Below the pieces are notes generated by a model, which was not told the origin of the DNA, ran no database searches, and saw nothing but the letters and a program-made list of their open reading frames with translations. Both the position numbers and the translations under genes were made by a program. Shown here in pieces: positions 8,434 to 17,312 of a DNA stretch of 56,414 nt. The stretch lies in contig NZ_JAQGJT010000018.1 in the NCBI RefSeq assembly GCF_028290495.1, positions 1 through 56,414 of the forward strand, in the 5' to 3' direction. Each line of letters opens with the position of its first letter. The stretch's first letter is position 1. This DNA comes from Tardiphaga sp. (lineage in GTDB: Bacteria > Pseudomonadota > Alphaproteobacteria > Rhizobiales > Xanthobacteraceae).

Positions 8434-10490
8434 CCGCTGCCCGTCCGCCGTTTCTCGTCCGTCATGCTGACATCATCTTTTCGCTGAAGACCTTTTTTGC
8501 GGCGGTGATGGCATTGCTGATCGCCTTGGCGATGGATTTGCCGCGGCCGTATTGGGCGCTGGCGACGGTATATATCGCCTCTCAGCCTCTGGCCGGCGCG
8601 ACGCGTTCCAAAGCATTTTTCCGCGTCACCGGCACGTTGATCGGCGCGTGCGCCACAGTCGTGCTGGTGCCCAACCTCGTCAACGCGCCGGAGTTGCTCA
8701 GCCTCGGGCTCGCGCTTTGGGTCGGGCTTTGCCTCTATGTCTCGCTGCTCGATCGCACCCCGCGCAGCTACATGTTCATGCTGGCCGGCTATACCGCTGC
8801 GTTGATCGGTTTTCCTGCAGTATCGGAGCCGGCGGCGATCTTCGACCTCGCGGTGGCGCGCAGCGAGGAGATCATTCTTGGCATCGTCTGTGCGAGCGTT
8901 GTCTCCACCGTCGTGCTGCCGCGCAGCGTCGGGCCGGCGGTGTCGGCACGGGTCGATAGCTGGCTCGCCAGCGCGCGCCGTCTCAGCGGGCAGGTGTTGG
9001 CCGGCAACGGCGCCGACCCGGGGACGCGCGCGCAGCGCCTGCGGCTCGCCGCCGACGCTGTCGAGATCGATACGCTGTCGGACCATATGGTTTATGACCA
9101 CAGCGTCAGCCGCGATACGCCGCGCTGGCTGCGCGCGCTGCGGCTGCGCATGTTGATGCTGCTGCCGCTGTTGTCCTCGATCGCCGACCGCATCGAGGCT
9201 CTGGGCGACGATGTGCGGACCACACAGCCGCGGCTGACGGCACTGGTCGACGATGTCGCGCGCTGGATCGAAGGCGGAATGGAGCGCGAGCCGGCGGACG
9301 CCTTGCGGGCCGCGATCTCGGCGCAACTGCCGACGATGCACGGCGGTTCGTCATGGGACGAGATCATGACCGCCAGCCTGCTGATGCGGCTGCGCGATCT
9401 GCTGGACATTTCGCAGGACTGCCGCGTGCTGAGCCAGGCGATCGCCGAAGGCGGACGCCCGCCCGGCGCCAAACTCCTTTTCCATCCCGAGGCAGGCGCC
9501 GCGCCGATGCGCCATATCGATCACGGCATGGCGCTGTGGTCTGCTGGCGGCGCCACGCTTGCGATCGTGCTGTGTTGCGCCTTCTGGATCATGACCGGCT
9601 GGGTCGACGGTTCGTCGGCGCCGATGATGGCCGCGGTGGGCTGCTCGTTTTTCGCGACGATGGACGATCCTGCGGTTGGCCTGCGTGACTTCGGCAAATG
9701 GGGGGTCGTATCGATGGTCGTCGTCGCGCTGTATCTGTTTGCGATCCTGCCGGGGATATCCAACATCGAAATGCTGATTGCCGTGCTGGCGCCGACTTTC
9801 CTGCTGTTCGGCGTCCTGATCGCGCGGCCGCCGACGTTCTTCATCGGTATGGCGCTGGCGGCCAATACCGCGAGCCTGATGGCGATCCAGGCGACTTACA
9901 GTGCCGATTTCGCCTTCTTCGCCAATGCCGGTATCGCCTTCTTCGTCGGCGTCGAGATTTCCGCGCTCACCATCCTGCTGGCGCGCTCGGTCGGCGCCGA
10001 ATGGAGTGTGCGGCGCCTGATGCGCAAGGGCTGGACCGCGCTGGCGTGGGCCGCCGAGAGCCGTGGCAACCGAAACCGCGCCGCCTTCGCCGGCATGATG
10101 CTGAATCGCATTGGCCTGCTGGCGCCGCGGCTGGCCGCAATGCCGAACAGCGAACTCGGCAAGTTCGACAGTCTCGGAGAATTGCGCGTCGGCCTCAACA
10201 TCGTCGACCTCCGCCGTGCCCGGCACAACCTCACGCCCGCCACGCTGGAGGCGATCGATGCGATGCTCGACGAACTCGCCGCCGATTTTCGCCGGCGTGA
10301 CCGAAGCGAAATGCTGCCGGCGCTGCTGCAGCGGATCGACTATGCGCTCGCCAAAGCGATGACGGAGAGCGACGACGCCGTTCGCGGCGATGCGCTGATA
10401 GGTCTCGTCGGAATTCGCCGCGGGCTGTTTCCTGACGCGCCGCCCTACCGGCCGGACATCGTGCAGCAGACGGGGAGCGCGGCGGCATGA
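8430..10490 (+). CDS. FUSC family inner-membrane efflux protein (AaeB-like)
   Basis: The 686-residue product has the two-block layout of AaeB-type exporters: a hydrophobic N-terminal block (about residues 15-165), a soluble helical stretch, a second membrane block (about 365-520) and a cytoplasmic tail. The N-terminal block contains YWALATVYIASQPLAGATRS, the FUSC hallmark. AaeB works with the periplasmic adaptor AaeA to export aromatic carboxylic acids such as p-hydroxybenzoate in E. coli. Here the DUF1656 protein and HlyD-type adaptor follow directly, each with a four-base ATGA overlap, so the three form one pump. The substrate is not given by the sequence; an aromatic acid is an inference. 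Confidence 0.9.
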   Translation: MTAARPPFLVRHADIIFSLKTFFAAVMALLIALAMDLPRPYWALATVYIASQPLAGATRSKAFFRVTGTLIGACATVVLVPNLVNAPELLSLGLALWVGLCLYVSLLDRTPRSYMFMLAGYTAALIGFPAVSEPAAIFDLAVARSEEIILGIVCASVVSTVVLPRSVGPAVSARVDSWLASARRLSGQVLAGNGADPGTRAQRLRLAADAVEIDTLSDHMVYDHSVSRDTPRWLRALRLRMLMLLPLLSSIADRIEALGDDVRTTQPRLTALVDDVARWIEGGMEREPADALRAAISAQLPTMHGGSSWDEIMTASLLMRLRDLLDISQDCRVLSQAIAEGGRPPGAKLLFHPEAGAAPMRHIDHGMALWSAGGATLAIVLCCAFWIMTGWVDGSSAPMMAAVGCSFFATMDDPAVGLRDFGKWGVVSMVVVALYLFAILPGISNIEMLIAVLAPTFLLFGVLIARPPTFFIGMALAANTASLMAIQATYSADFAFFANAGIAFFVGVEISALTILLARSVGAEWSVRRLMRKGWTALAWAAESRGNRNRAAFAGMMLNRIGLLAPRLAAMPNSELGKFDSLGELRVGLNIVDLRRARHNLTPATLEAIDAMLDELAADFRRRDRSEMLPALLQRIDYALAKAMTESDDAVRGDALIGLVGIRRGLFPDAPPYRPDIVQQTGSAAA

Positions 10491-10696
10491 AATTTCAAGT
10501 GGATCTGTTCGGAATTCTGGTGCCGACGCTGCTGTTTTGGCTGATCATCACCTACCTGATTGGGGCGGTGCTACGGCCACTGCTGGCGCGCATCGGGTTC
10601 TATAGATACGTCTGGCACCGTGCGCTGTTCGATCTTGCCCTTTACGTCTGCCTGCTCGGCTGCGTGGTCTATCTTTCGTCGGGATTACCGTCATGA
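10487..10696 (+). CDS. DUF1656 small membrane protein (AaeX-like)
   Basis: A 69-residue protein with two predicted transmembrane helices (about residues 9-29 and 46-64). The PTLLFWLIITYL and FDLALYVCLLG segments match the DUF1656/AaeX type. AaeX is found between AaeB and AaeA in this operon type; its exact job is unknown but is assumed to be part of the pump. Start and stop both overlap the neighbours by four bases, which supports tight translational coupling. Confidence 0.9.
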   Translation: MKFQVDLFGILVPTLLFWLIITYLIGAVLRPLLARIGFYRYVWHRALFDLALYVCLLGCVVYLSSGLPS

Positions 10697-11589
10697 AAAA
10701 CACAGTTGGATTCGTCCGTCGTTTCGCGGTCACCGCGCTGATGGTGGTCGCAGCGCTCGCCGTCGCCCGTTATCTCTGGGTCTACTACATGGACGCGCCC
10801 TGGACGCGCGATGGCCGCGTCCGCGCCGACGTCGTCACAGTGGCGCCGGACGTGTCGGGCTTCGTCACCGAGATACTGGTGAAGGACAATCAGAAGGTAA
10901 AGCGCGGCGACATCATCTTCCGTATCGACCGCGCGCGCTTCGCGCTGGCCCTGCAGCAGGCTGAGGCGGTGGTCGCAGGCCGCCAGGCGGTGCTGGAGCA
11001 GGCCGACGCCGACCTGAAGCGCTACCGCGAACTGACGGCCAATGTCGTCTCACAGCAGAAGCAGGAACAGGTGGTGGCGACGCAGTTGCAGGCCAAGGCG
11101 TCCTACGATCAGGGCGTCGTCGAGCAAGCGATCGCGCAGCTCAACCTCGACCGCAGCGAAGTCCACGCCCCGGTCAATGGCAGCATCTCCAACATGGACC
11201 TGCGGCCCGGCACTTATGTCAGCGCAGGCAAGGGCGTGCTGGCGCTGGTCGATAGCGACAGCCTGCATGTCGATGGCTATTTCGAGGAGACGAAGCTGTC
11301 GCGCATCCATGTCGGCGACACGGTCCACATTCACCTGATGGGCGATTCCGCCAGGCTTACCGGCCGCGTCGAAAGCATTGCCGCCGGCATCGAGGACCGC
11401 GATCGGGCCGAAGGCAGCAACCTGCTCGCCAATGTGACCCCGACCTTCAGTTGGGTTCGCCTCGCCCAGCGCGTTCCGGTCCGCATCGCCCTCGATACAT
11501 TGCCGCCCGGCGTGTTGCTGGTCGCCGGCCGCACGGCGACGGTGGAAATCCTGCCGAAGGACGGCACGCCGGTAGCGACGACGAAGTAG
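10693..11589 (+). CDS. HlyD-family periplasmic adaptor (AaeA-like)
   Basis: A 298-residue membrane-fusion protein with an N-terminal membrane anchor (about residues 11-30), a biotinyl-lipoyl-like domain (DVVTVAPDVSGFVTEILV then GDIIFRID), a short coiled-coil hairpin (about residues 75-145, rich in Gln/Ala) and the beta-barrel. The C-terminal NVTPTFSWVRLAQRVPVRI is typical of AaeA/EmrA-like adaptors paired with FUSC pumps. It should link the inner-membrane FUSC protein to an outer-membrane channel; no channel gene is encoded here, so a TolC-type protein from elsewhere must serve. It is the last gene of the operon. Confidence 0.92.
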   Translation: MKNTVGFVRRFAVTALMVVAALAVARYLWVYYMDAPWTRDGRVRADVVTVAPDVSGFVTEILVKDNQKVKRGDIIFRIDRARFALALQQAEAVVAGRQAVLEQADADLKRYRELTANVVSQQKQEQVVATQLQAKASYDQGVVEQAIAQLNLDRSEVHAPVNGSISNMDLRPGTYVSAGKGVLALVDSDSLHVDGYFEETKLSRIHVGDTVHIHLMGDSARLTGRVESIAAGIEDRDRAEGSNLLANVTPTFSWVRLAQRVPVRIALDTLPPGVLLVAGRTATVEILPKDGTPVATTK

Positions 11590-11688
11590 GCCTCTCTCTT
11601 GGTCGCCCCCGATTTCGTGGGGACGACTCGTTGCGGGTTTTCGCTTCGGCCGCTTACGTGCGGCGTCCGGAGAGCGAGCCAGTGACGC

Positions 11689-12642
11689 CTAGTTCGACAC
11701 CGACGCGCCTTGCGTGAAGCTGCGGTCCACTGCCTTGCTGACATCGACGGGCTTCGACAAAATTCCGTAACGCGTCGCGCGGTCCGAGGCTTCCTGGAAC
11801 TCCTTGATCACGCCGTCATCGATCGCGATCGGCCTCGTATCTTGCGCCTTGTAGGCGCGCACCAGCACGTCTTCCGGCAGTTTGGTCAGTTCGGCCGTGT
11901 TCTTTGCGTATTCCTCGACATGCTCGCGCGACCAGGTGCGGGCCTTGTTGAGGCGCTGCAGGAAATCGGCGACGGCTTCGCGCTTGGTGGCGATGGCCTG
12001 TTCGGAGGCGATGATGAAGGTCAGCGTCGGCGTCAGCCCGGCGCCATCGGCAATGACGCGGGCATTGTCCTTGAGTACGGCAAAGGAGACGTAGGGCTCC
12101 CACACCGCCCAGCCGTCGATCGAGCCGGCGACCAATGCGATCTTGGCATCGACCGGACCGAGCGGCGCGAAGGTGGCGTCGGTGATCTTGTAGCCGGCCT
12201 TCTCAAGCGTGGCGTCGATCAGGAACTGGCCCCAGCCGCCGCGGGTGCCGGCGAGGCGCTTGCCCTTGAGGTCGGCTGCGGTTTTGATCGGGGAATCGTT
12301 GCGCACCAGGATTGCTTGCGTGTCGGGGTTGGCGCGAACGCCGCCGATCGCCTTGATCGGCGCGCCCACGGCATAGATCGAGAGGAAGGCGAGATCGCCG
12401 GTGTGGCCGACATCCAGTGCGCCGGCGTTGAGCGCTTCGAGGATCGGCGCCGCGGCGGGAAATTCCGACCACACGATCTTGTAGGGCAGGTCTTTCGCCA
12501 GTCCCGCGGCCTCCAGCAGCGAACGGTTGCCGCCCTTCTGGTCACCGATCCGCAGCGTCACGGGATCGGCGGCAAAGGCAAAGGTAGTGAGCGTCGCGCT
12601 GAGGGCAGCGGCAATGAGCGTGGCGGAAAGGCGCTTGTTCAT
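11689..12642 (-). CDS. ABC transporter substrate-binding protein (sulfonate/nitrate/taurine type, SsuA-like)
   Basis: A 317-residue periplasmic binding protein with a signal peptide (MNKRLSATLIAAAL..., cleaved after about residue 24, FAFA-AD). The mature part has the SsuA/TauA-type pattern: IGDQKGGNRSLLEAAGL, ALNAGALDVGHTGDLAFL, and DLKGKRLAGTRGGWGQFLI. These proteins bind aliphatic sulfonates or related anions and deliver them to an ABC permease. No permease, ATPase or monooxygenase gene is adjacent, so it is an orphan in this window. The ATG at 12642 is chosen because it begins the signal peptide; the open frame extends much further upstream without a credible start. The lysR gene follows upstream on the same strand after 184 bases. 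Confidence 0.88.
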   Translation of the reverse strand: MNKRLSATLIAAALSATLTTFAFAADPVTLRIGDQKGGNRSLLEAAGLAKDLPYKIVWSEFPAAAPILEALNAGALDVGHTGDLAFLSIYAVGAPIKAIGGVRANPDTQAILVRNDSPIKTAADLKGKRLAGTRGGWGQFLIDATLEKAGYKITDATFAPLGPVDAKIALVAGSIDGWAVWEPYVSFAVLKDNARVIADGAGLTPTLTFIIASEQAIATKREAVADFLQRLNKARTWSREHVEEYAKNTAELTKLPEDVLVRAYKAQDTRPIAIDDGVIKEFQEASDRATRYGILSKPVDVSKAVDRSFTQGASVSN

Positions 12643-12826
12643 GATGATTTCTCGGATGCGACAGGGTGCATCAAAGCTACGCGCGAAGCCGCGCCAGTCA
12701 ATGAAATGGCTGACTGAAGATGCAGGCTGACGAACAACGAAAGTGTCGTCGTTCTGTACAGCGCAGAGATTTTGCGCTGTTGATGTGGCGTAGGCCGGAT
12801 GACCACAGCGACATCCGGGTTGCAGA

Positions 12827-13735
12827 CTACAGACTCGCTGCGCGCCCCAGTTTCTTGGCCAGATATTCCAGCAGCACTTCGACCCGCGCCGGCCTCGGGC
12901 CACCCGGCGGCGTCACGAGATACACGCCGCTCTGCGATTGCGACCAGTCTTGCAGCGCGGCTTCGAGCTCGCCGGAGGCTAGCGCTGCGCCGCAGATGAA
13001 CTCCGGCAGGTCGGCAATGCCCAGGCCCGCCAGCAGCGCCGGCAGCAGCGCTTCGCCATTGTTGACGCGCAGCGGGCCGGCGGGGCGGATGCTGGCCGTT
13101 TCGCCGGCGGCATTGCTGAAGTGCCAGACGCCGGGCGTGGAGAGGTAGGTGTAGCCGAGGCACGCGTGCTCCGCGAGATGCATCGGATGCGTCGGCCGGC
13201 CATGCCTGGCAAAATACGCCGGCGACGCCACGATATAACGCGGCATGCCGCACAGCCGCCGCGCGATCAGGGACGAGTCGGGCAGGGTGGCGATGCGGAT
13301 GGCGGCGTCAAAACCTTCGCCGATCAGATCGACGGTGGCGTCGCTCAGGCTGAGGTCGATCGAGACTTCGGGATAGGCCGCCAGAAATTCCGGCAGCAGC
13401 GGCGCCAGCGTTTTGGTGCCGTAGGTCATCGGCACTGCGAGGCGCACCAGCCCGCGCGGCGTCGCGGATTGTGCCAGCGCCTCGCTCTCCGCCAGTTCAC
13501 CGTCCGCCAGCAATTGCACGGCGCGTACCGCCAGCGTTCGGCCGGCGTCGGTGAGCGCTATCCGCCGCGAGGTGCGGTTGAACAGCCGGGCCCCGAGCCG
13601 CTCCTCGAGCCGGCTGACGGCCTTGGAGACGGTGGCGGTAGACAGTCCCAGTTCGGTGGCCGTTGCCGCGAAGGAGCGCAACTCGACCACCTTGGCGAAG
13701 ATCGCCAGCGCCTCGAAATCGGGAAGTTTAGACAT
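12827..13735 (-). CDS. LysR family transcriptional regulator divergent from pirin/wrbA
   Basis: The 302-residue protein has the LysR layout: winged helix-turn-helix at about residues 5-63 (FAATATELGLSTATVSKAVS, then RLFNRTSRRIALTDAG) and a C-terminal effector-binding domain beginning VRLAVPMTYG. It belongs to the CrgA/DmlR-like branch. GAGG seven bases before the ATG at 13735 fixes the start; an in-frame TTG lies upstream at 13747. It is divergent from the pirin gene, 96 bases away, and the gap contains a T-N11-A dyad. LysR-pirin-wrbA arrangements are commonly linked to quinone/electrophile stress control; the inducer is not known. Confidence 0.9.
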   Translation of the reverse strand: MSKLPDFEALAIFAKVVELRSFAATATELGLSTATVSKAVSRLEERLGARLFNRTSRRIALTDAGRTLAVRAVQLLADGELAESEALAQSATPRGLVRLAVPMTYGTKTLAPLLPEFLAAYPEVSIDLSLSDATVDLIGEGFDAAIRIATLPDSSLIARRLCGMPRYIVASPAYFARHGRPTHPMHLAEHACLGYTYLSTPGVWHFSNAAGETASIRPAGPLRVNNGEALLPALLAGLGIADLPEFICGAALASGELEAALQDWSQSQSGVYLVTPPGGPRPARVEVLLEYLAKKLGRAASL

Positions 13736-13745
13736 CAAATTCCTC

Positions 13746-13765
13746 AATGATGAGTTTCAATCATT
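13746..13765. promoter_or_regulatory. Candidate LysR box (T-N11-A dyad)
   Basis: AATGAT (13746-13751) and ATCATT (13760-13765) form a perfect 6-bp inverted repeat with an 8-base spacer. T13751 and A13763 give the T-N11-A form of LysR sites. It starts 11 bases upstream of the lysR start codon and 67 bases upstream of the pirin start, a usual position for joint autorepression and activation. Confidence 0.55.
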
Positions 13766-13831
13766 TCTATTTATGCGTCATCCGGGCAGGTCTATCTAGA
13801 CCCCAACGCTTCACCCCCCGGAGAAATCGTC

Positions 13832-14530
13832 ATGATCAAGCTTCGCCCCTTCAATGAACTTGGCGCCGCCGACCACGGCTGGCTCAAGGCAAAGCATCAC
13901 TTCTCGTTCGGCAGCTACCGCGACCCCGAAAATTCCGGCATCGGCAATCTGGTGGTCTGGAACGACGACGAGATCCAGCCCAACACCGGTTTTCCAGCGC
14001 ATCCGCACGCCAATATGGAAATCATCACCTATGTCCGCGAGGGGGCGATTACCCATCAGGACAGCCTTGGCAACAAGGGGCGCACCGAGGCAGGCGACGT
14101 TCAGGTGATGAGCGCGGGCTCCGGTATCCGGCATTCCGAGTACAATCTGGAACCTTCGACGACCAAGATCTTTCAGATCTGGCTGGAGCCTAAGGTCGAT
14201 GGCGGTCAGCCGTGCTGGGGCGCCAAGCCGTTTCCGAAGGCGGATCGCTCCGGCGGCTTCGTCACCATCGCCAGTGGCTTTGCCGGGGATACCGAGGCGT
14301 TGCCGATCCGCGCCGATGCAAGGGTGATGGCGACGTCGTTGAAAGCCGGCGAGAGCGTGCCCTATCCGCTGGCCGCGGCGCGTAACGGCTACCTGGTGCC
14401 GGCCGCCGGTGCGGTCGAGATCAACGGCATCCGCGTCAACACCCGCGACGGTGTCGCGATCCACAACGAGGCCAGCGTCACCATCACCGCGCTGGAAGAC
14501 TCCGAACTGGTGCTGGTCGACGCGGCCTGA
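13832..14530 (+). CDS. Pirin family protein
   Basis: A 232-residue bicupin. The metal-site pattern of the N-terminal cupin is intact: [11 protein letters not shown] near residue 50, then the later His in GIRHSEYN and Glu in the same strand region. [22 protein letters not shown] is a strong pirin signature. Bacterial pirins of this type (YhhW-like) can act as quercetin dioxygenases or quinone-stress proteins. The gene follows an SD-like GGAG before 13832 and is divergent from lysR. wrbA lies downstream across a palindromic repeat; both products fit quinone detoxification. Confidence 0.93.
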   Translation: MIKLRPFNELGAADHGWLKAKHHFSFGSYRDPENSGIGNLVVWNDDEIQPNTGFPAHPHANMEIITYVREGAITHQDSLGNKGRTEAGDVQVMSAGSGIRHSEYNLEPSTTKIFQIWLEPKVDGGQPCWGAKPFPKADRSGGFVTIASGFAGDTEALPIRADARVMATSLKAGESVPYPLAAARNGYLVPAAGAVEINGIRVNTRDGVAIHNEASVTITALEDSELVLVDAA

Positions 14531-14537
14531 GACTCTC

Positions 14538-14631
14538 CGTCATTGCGAGGGGCCCTTGCGACGATGCAATCCAGCTCTTCAGGCGCTTGCCGTCTCTAGA
14601 TTGTCGCGTCGCTTCGCTTATCGCAATGACG
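14538..14631. repeat. Palindromic repeat (CGTCATTGCGA type) between pirin and wrbA
   Basis: The element starts CGTCATTGCGA and ends with the complement TCGCAATGACG, enclosing internal short stems. The start of the same repeat type is seen at the right edge of the window (56395-56414). Such elements are scattered between genes in Bradyrhizobium-group chromosomes. It lies inside the likely pirin-wrbA unit, where it may lower read-through or protect mRNA ends. Confidence 0.65.
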
Positions 14632-14679
14632 AACACTAACACTTTCATTGAACCTTCTTTTTCCTCACAGGAGATCACC

Positions 14680-15279
14680 ATGACCAAAGTTCTCGTCCTT
14701 TATTACTCCGCCTATGGCCACATCGAGACAATGGCCAATGCCGTAGCCGAAGGCGCGCGCGAGGCCGGCGCGACCGTCGATATCAAGCGCGTGCCGGAAT
14801 TGGTGCCCGCCGATGTCGCCAAGGCCTCGTACTACAAGATGGACCAGGCCGCCCCGATCGCCACTGTCGGTGACCTCGTCAACTACGACGCCATCATCGT
14901 CGGCACCGGCACGCGCTTCGGCCGCATGACTTCGCAAATGGCCAACTTCCTCGACCAGGCGGGTGGCCTGTGGGCCAAGGGCGCGCTGCACGGCAAAGTC
15001 GGCGGCGCCTTCACCTCGACCGCGACACAGCATGGCGGTCAGGAGACCACGTTGTTCTCGATCATCACTAACCTGCTGCATTTCGGCATGACCATCGTCG
15101 GCCTTAACTATGGCTTCGGCGGCCAGATGAAGCTTGACGAAGTCACCGGCGGTTCGCCCTACGGCGCGACCACAATCTCCGCCGGCGACGGCAGCCGCCA
15201 GCCCAGCGAAAACGAACTCGCCGGCGCCCGTTATCAAGGCAGGGTGATCGCCGAGACCGCGAAAAAACTGCATGGCTGA
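14680..15279 (+). CDS. wrbA: NAD(P)H:quinone oxidoreductase, type IV (WrbA)
   Basis: A 199-residue flavodoxin-fold enzyme. It starts with [16 protein letters not shown], the FMN phosphate-binding loop of WrbA, and has [19 protein letters not shown] and the [14 protein letters not shown] stretch, all typical. WrbA tetramers reduce quinones by two electrons with NAD(P)H, avoiding semiquinone radicals. The ATG at 14680 follows AGGAGATCACC; the open frame upstream runs through the palindromic repeat and is not coding. It lies downstream of pirin and probably shares its LysR control. Confidence 0.95.
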   Translation: MTKVLVLYYSAYGHIETMANAVAEGAREAGATVDIKRVPELVPADVAKASYYKMDQAAPIATVGDLVNYDAIIVGTGTRFGRMTSQMANFLDQAGGLWAKGALHGKVGGAFTSTATQHGGQETTLFSIITNLLHFGMTIVGLNYGFGGQMKLDEVTGGSPYGATTISAGDGSRQPSENELAGARYQGRVIAETAKKLHG

Positions 15280-15347
15280 TGCGACCGGGGCGGCGTTCTC
15301 TTCTTTGGACGCCGCCCCATCTATGCCGGGACGACAGGACCGCTCTG

Positions 15348-15485
15348 ATGCTCGATATGTACTTCATCTACCAGCTGGCGCGGCGGCCGATCCATGCGAT
15401 CGCGCGCCGGTGGGTGTGCCGCGGCCTGCACCGCGTCACCAAGGGCGGGTATCGCTGCCCGGAATGCGGCCAGCGCCAACCCTGA
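15348..15485 (+). CDS. Small hypothetical protein with CPECG motif
   Basis: A 45-residue reading frame starts at an ATG within the gap between wrbA and DUF2478. The product is basic and aromatic (MYFIYQLARRPIHAIARRW) and ends with a CPECG pair that resembles half of a zinc ribbon, plus one more Cys (WVCRG). It looks more protein-like than the surrounding frames, but no clear SD precedes it. It may be a small conserved Bradyrhizobium protein; function unknown. Confidence 0.4.
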   Translation: MLDMYFIYQLARRPIHAIARRWVCRGLHRVTKGGYRCPECGQRQP

Positions 15486-15521
15486 TTTGATTTTTTCACG
15501 CCGCCACAGCATGCTCGCCGG

Positions 15522-16052
15522 ATGTCCGATGCCCCCCATCTCGCCGCGCTGGTCTACGACGACAGCCACGATCCCGATGCGCTGCTGCGCGGCTTTGCGG
15601 CCGATCTGAATGGAAGCGGCCTGCGTGCCGTCGGGCTGGTGCAACTCGGCCATCCCCTCGCAGATCCGCCGCAGCTCTCGGCGCTGCTGGTGCATAGCGG
15701 CGATACGCTGCGCCTGTTTCAGGACCTCGGCCCCGGCGCGACCGGCTGCAAGCTCGATCTCGGGCAATTGCTCGCGGCGGGCACGCAAGTGGCTGACGCG
15801 ATCGACGGCGGCGCCGACCTCGTCATCATCAACCGCTTCGGCCGGCAGGAGCGCGACGGCAAGGGGCTGTCCTATCTGATCGAGCGCGCGCTGAGTGCCG
15901 ACATTCCCGTGCTCATCGCCGTTCCGGCCGCACGACTGGCGGACTGGGATGCCTTCTCCGGCGGCATGGCCACTCGGCTGAATTGCGATCGGGCCTCGCT
16001 GGAGGCATGGTGGAACGTGGTGTCGGCCGCGCGCGCTGCCGAAGTCGCCTAG
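15522..16052 (+). CDS. DUF2478 domain-containing protein
   Basis: A 176-residue soluble protein with the DUF2478 pattern: LVYDDSHDPDALLRGFAADL at the start, and DLVIINRFGRQERDGKGL in the middle, followed by DIPVLIAVPA. The family has a P-loop-like fold and is often found near molybdenum uptake genes, but no Mo genes are here and no Walker A motif (GxxxxGK) is visible. The ATG at 15522 has GCCGG but no strong SD. Function unknown. Confidence 0.8.
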   Translation: MSDAPHLAALVYDDSHDPDALLRGFAADLNGSGLRAVGLVQLGHPLADPPQLSALLVHSGDTLRLFQDLGPGATGCKLDLGQLLAAGTQVADAIDGGADLVIINRFGRQERDGKGLSYLIERALSADIPVLIAVPAARLADWDAFSGGMATRLNCDRASLEAWWNVVSAARAAEVA

Positions 16053-16147
16053 CTTCATCCTATCCCACCGCACCGCACGCGCGACTTTAGTTCTGCGAAG
16101 GTTGTATCGTCGCTGCTTGCCCGTGCGGCGGCCCGATGCTAGATGTC

Positions 16148-16164
16148 GGGTCATCGTACAACTT
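16148..16164. promoter_or_regulatory. Candidate GntR (FCD) operator upstream of the TRAP operon
   Basis: The 17-base sequence GGGTCATCGTACAACTT here is identical, on the same strand, to 20156-20172, which covers the start codon of the gntR gene. Its centre ATCGTACAA (TTGTACGAT on the other strand) resembles the TTGTACGACAA-like sites of FadR-type regulators. It lies about 140 bases before dctP, in the 253-base gap after DUF2478, and is probably the promoter-proximal operator of the TRAP operon. Confidence 0.6.
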
Positions 16165-16305
16165 TATGACGCGGTTGCGCGTCGAAGCCGATGGACGACG
16201 CGACTGGGCGCTCCTACACTGCCCACAACATCGACCCCGAACGGGGCGAATAAAAAAACCGGCCAAAGTGCTGGAATCGGGAAATTCACAGGGAGGATTT
16301 CGTCC

Positions 16306-17310
16306 ATGAGAAGAAGAGATGTCGTCACCGGCGGCCTCGCCGCGCTTGCTGTCGGCGCCAGCGGCCTCGGTCGCCTGACCCCGGCGCTCGCCCAAACCAA
16401 GATGGTTCTGAAAGCCTCCGACGTTCACCCGCTGGGCTATCCCACGGTGGAATCTGTCATCCAGATGGGCAAGAAGCTGGACGCCGCCACCAACGGCCGG
16501 CTCACGGTCCAGATGTTTCCCTCCATGCAGCTCGGCGGCGAGAAGGAAGCGATCGAGCAGGCGCAGGTCGGTGCGCTGCAGATCGCGCGCATCTCGGTCG
16601 GCGCGGTCGGCCCGGTGGTCGATGACGTCAACGTCTTCAACATGCCGTTCGTATTCCGCGACGCCAAGCACATGGAAGCGGTGCTCGACGGCGAGATCGG
16701 CAACGAACTTCTCAACAAGATCACGGCCAATGAGAAGACGGGGCTGGTGGCGCTGGGCTGGATGAACGCCGGCTCGCGTAATATCTACAACAGCAAGCGG
16801 CCGATCAAGACCATCGCCGACCTCAAGGGCCTGAAGATCCGGATGATCGGCAATCCGCTGTTCATCGACACCATGAATGCGCTCGGCGGCAACGGCGTCG
16901 CGATGGGCTTCGACCAGGTCTACAACGCGATGCAGACCGGCGTGGTGGACGGCGCTGAGAACAACCTGCCGACCTTCGTGGCGCAGAACCATTTCCAGGT
17001 CGCGAAATACTTCTCGATGACCGAGCACCTGATCATCCCCGAACTCCTGGTGTTCTCGAAAGCGTCCTGGGACAAGCTCTCCAAGGATGACCAGGCGCTG
17101 GTCAAGAAGTTCGGCCGCGAGGCGCAGGCCGAGCAGCGCGTGTTGTGGTACGCCGCCGAGAAGACGGCGCTCGACAAGATGAAGGAAGTCGGCACCGACG
17201 TCGTCACGTCTGTCGACAAACAACCGTTCCGCGACGCGGTGAAGCCGGTGTGGGACAAGTACGGCGCCAAATACGCCGAGATGACCAAGCGCATTTCGGC
17301 GGTGAGCTAG
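16306..17310 (+). CDS. TRAP transporter substrate-binding protein (DctP family)
   Basis: A 334-residue periplasmic binding protein. The N terminus MRRRDVVTGGLAALAV is a signal peptide with a Tat-like twin-arginine start. The mature protein has DctP features: QLGGEKEAIEQAQVGALQIA, and MIGNPLFIDTMNALGGNGV containing the conserved Arg/Asn region that binds a carboxylate. It should capture an organic acid for the DctQ-DctM permease encoded downstream. GGGAGG at 16291-16296 supports the ATG at 16306. A palindromic repeat separates it from dctQ. The likely repressor is the GntR gene at the far end of the operon. Confidence 0.93.
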   Translation: MRRRDVVTGGLAALAVGASGLGRLTPALAQTKMVLKASDVHPLGYPTVESVIQMGKKLDAATNGRLTVQMFPSMQLGGEKEAIEQAQVGALQIARISVGAVGPVVDDVNVFNMPFVFRDAKHMEAVLDGEIGNELLNKITANEKTGLVALGWMNAGSRNIYNSKRPIKTIADLKGLKIRMIGNPLFIDTMNALGGNGVAMGFDQVYNAMQTGVVDGAENNLPTFVAQNHFQVAKYFSMTEHLIIPELLVFSKASWDKLSKDDQALVKKFGREAQAEQRVLWYAAEKTALDKMKEVGTDVVTSVDKQPFRDAVKPVWDKYGAKYAEMTKRISAVS

Positions 17311-17312
17311 CT

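Noticed and set aside
16150..16170. GTCAT-N11-ATGAC dyad around the TRAP operator
   Set aside because: It is present at the TRAP copy only and not at the gntR copy, so the shared 17-base core is a better candidate; GTCAT/ATGAC may also come from repeat debris.
16220..16260. Hairpin CCCCGAACGGGG with a following A-run before dctP as an attenuator
   Set aside because: The stem is five bases at most and the run is A rather than T on the transcribed strand, so there is no terminator logic.
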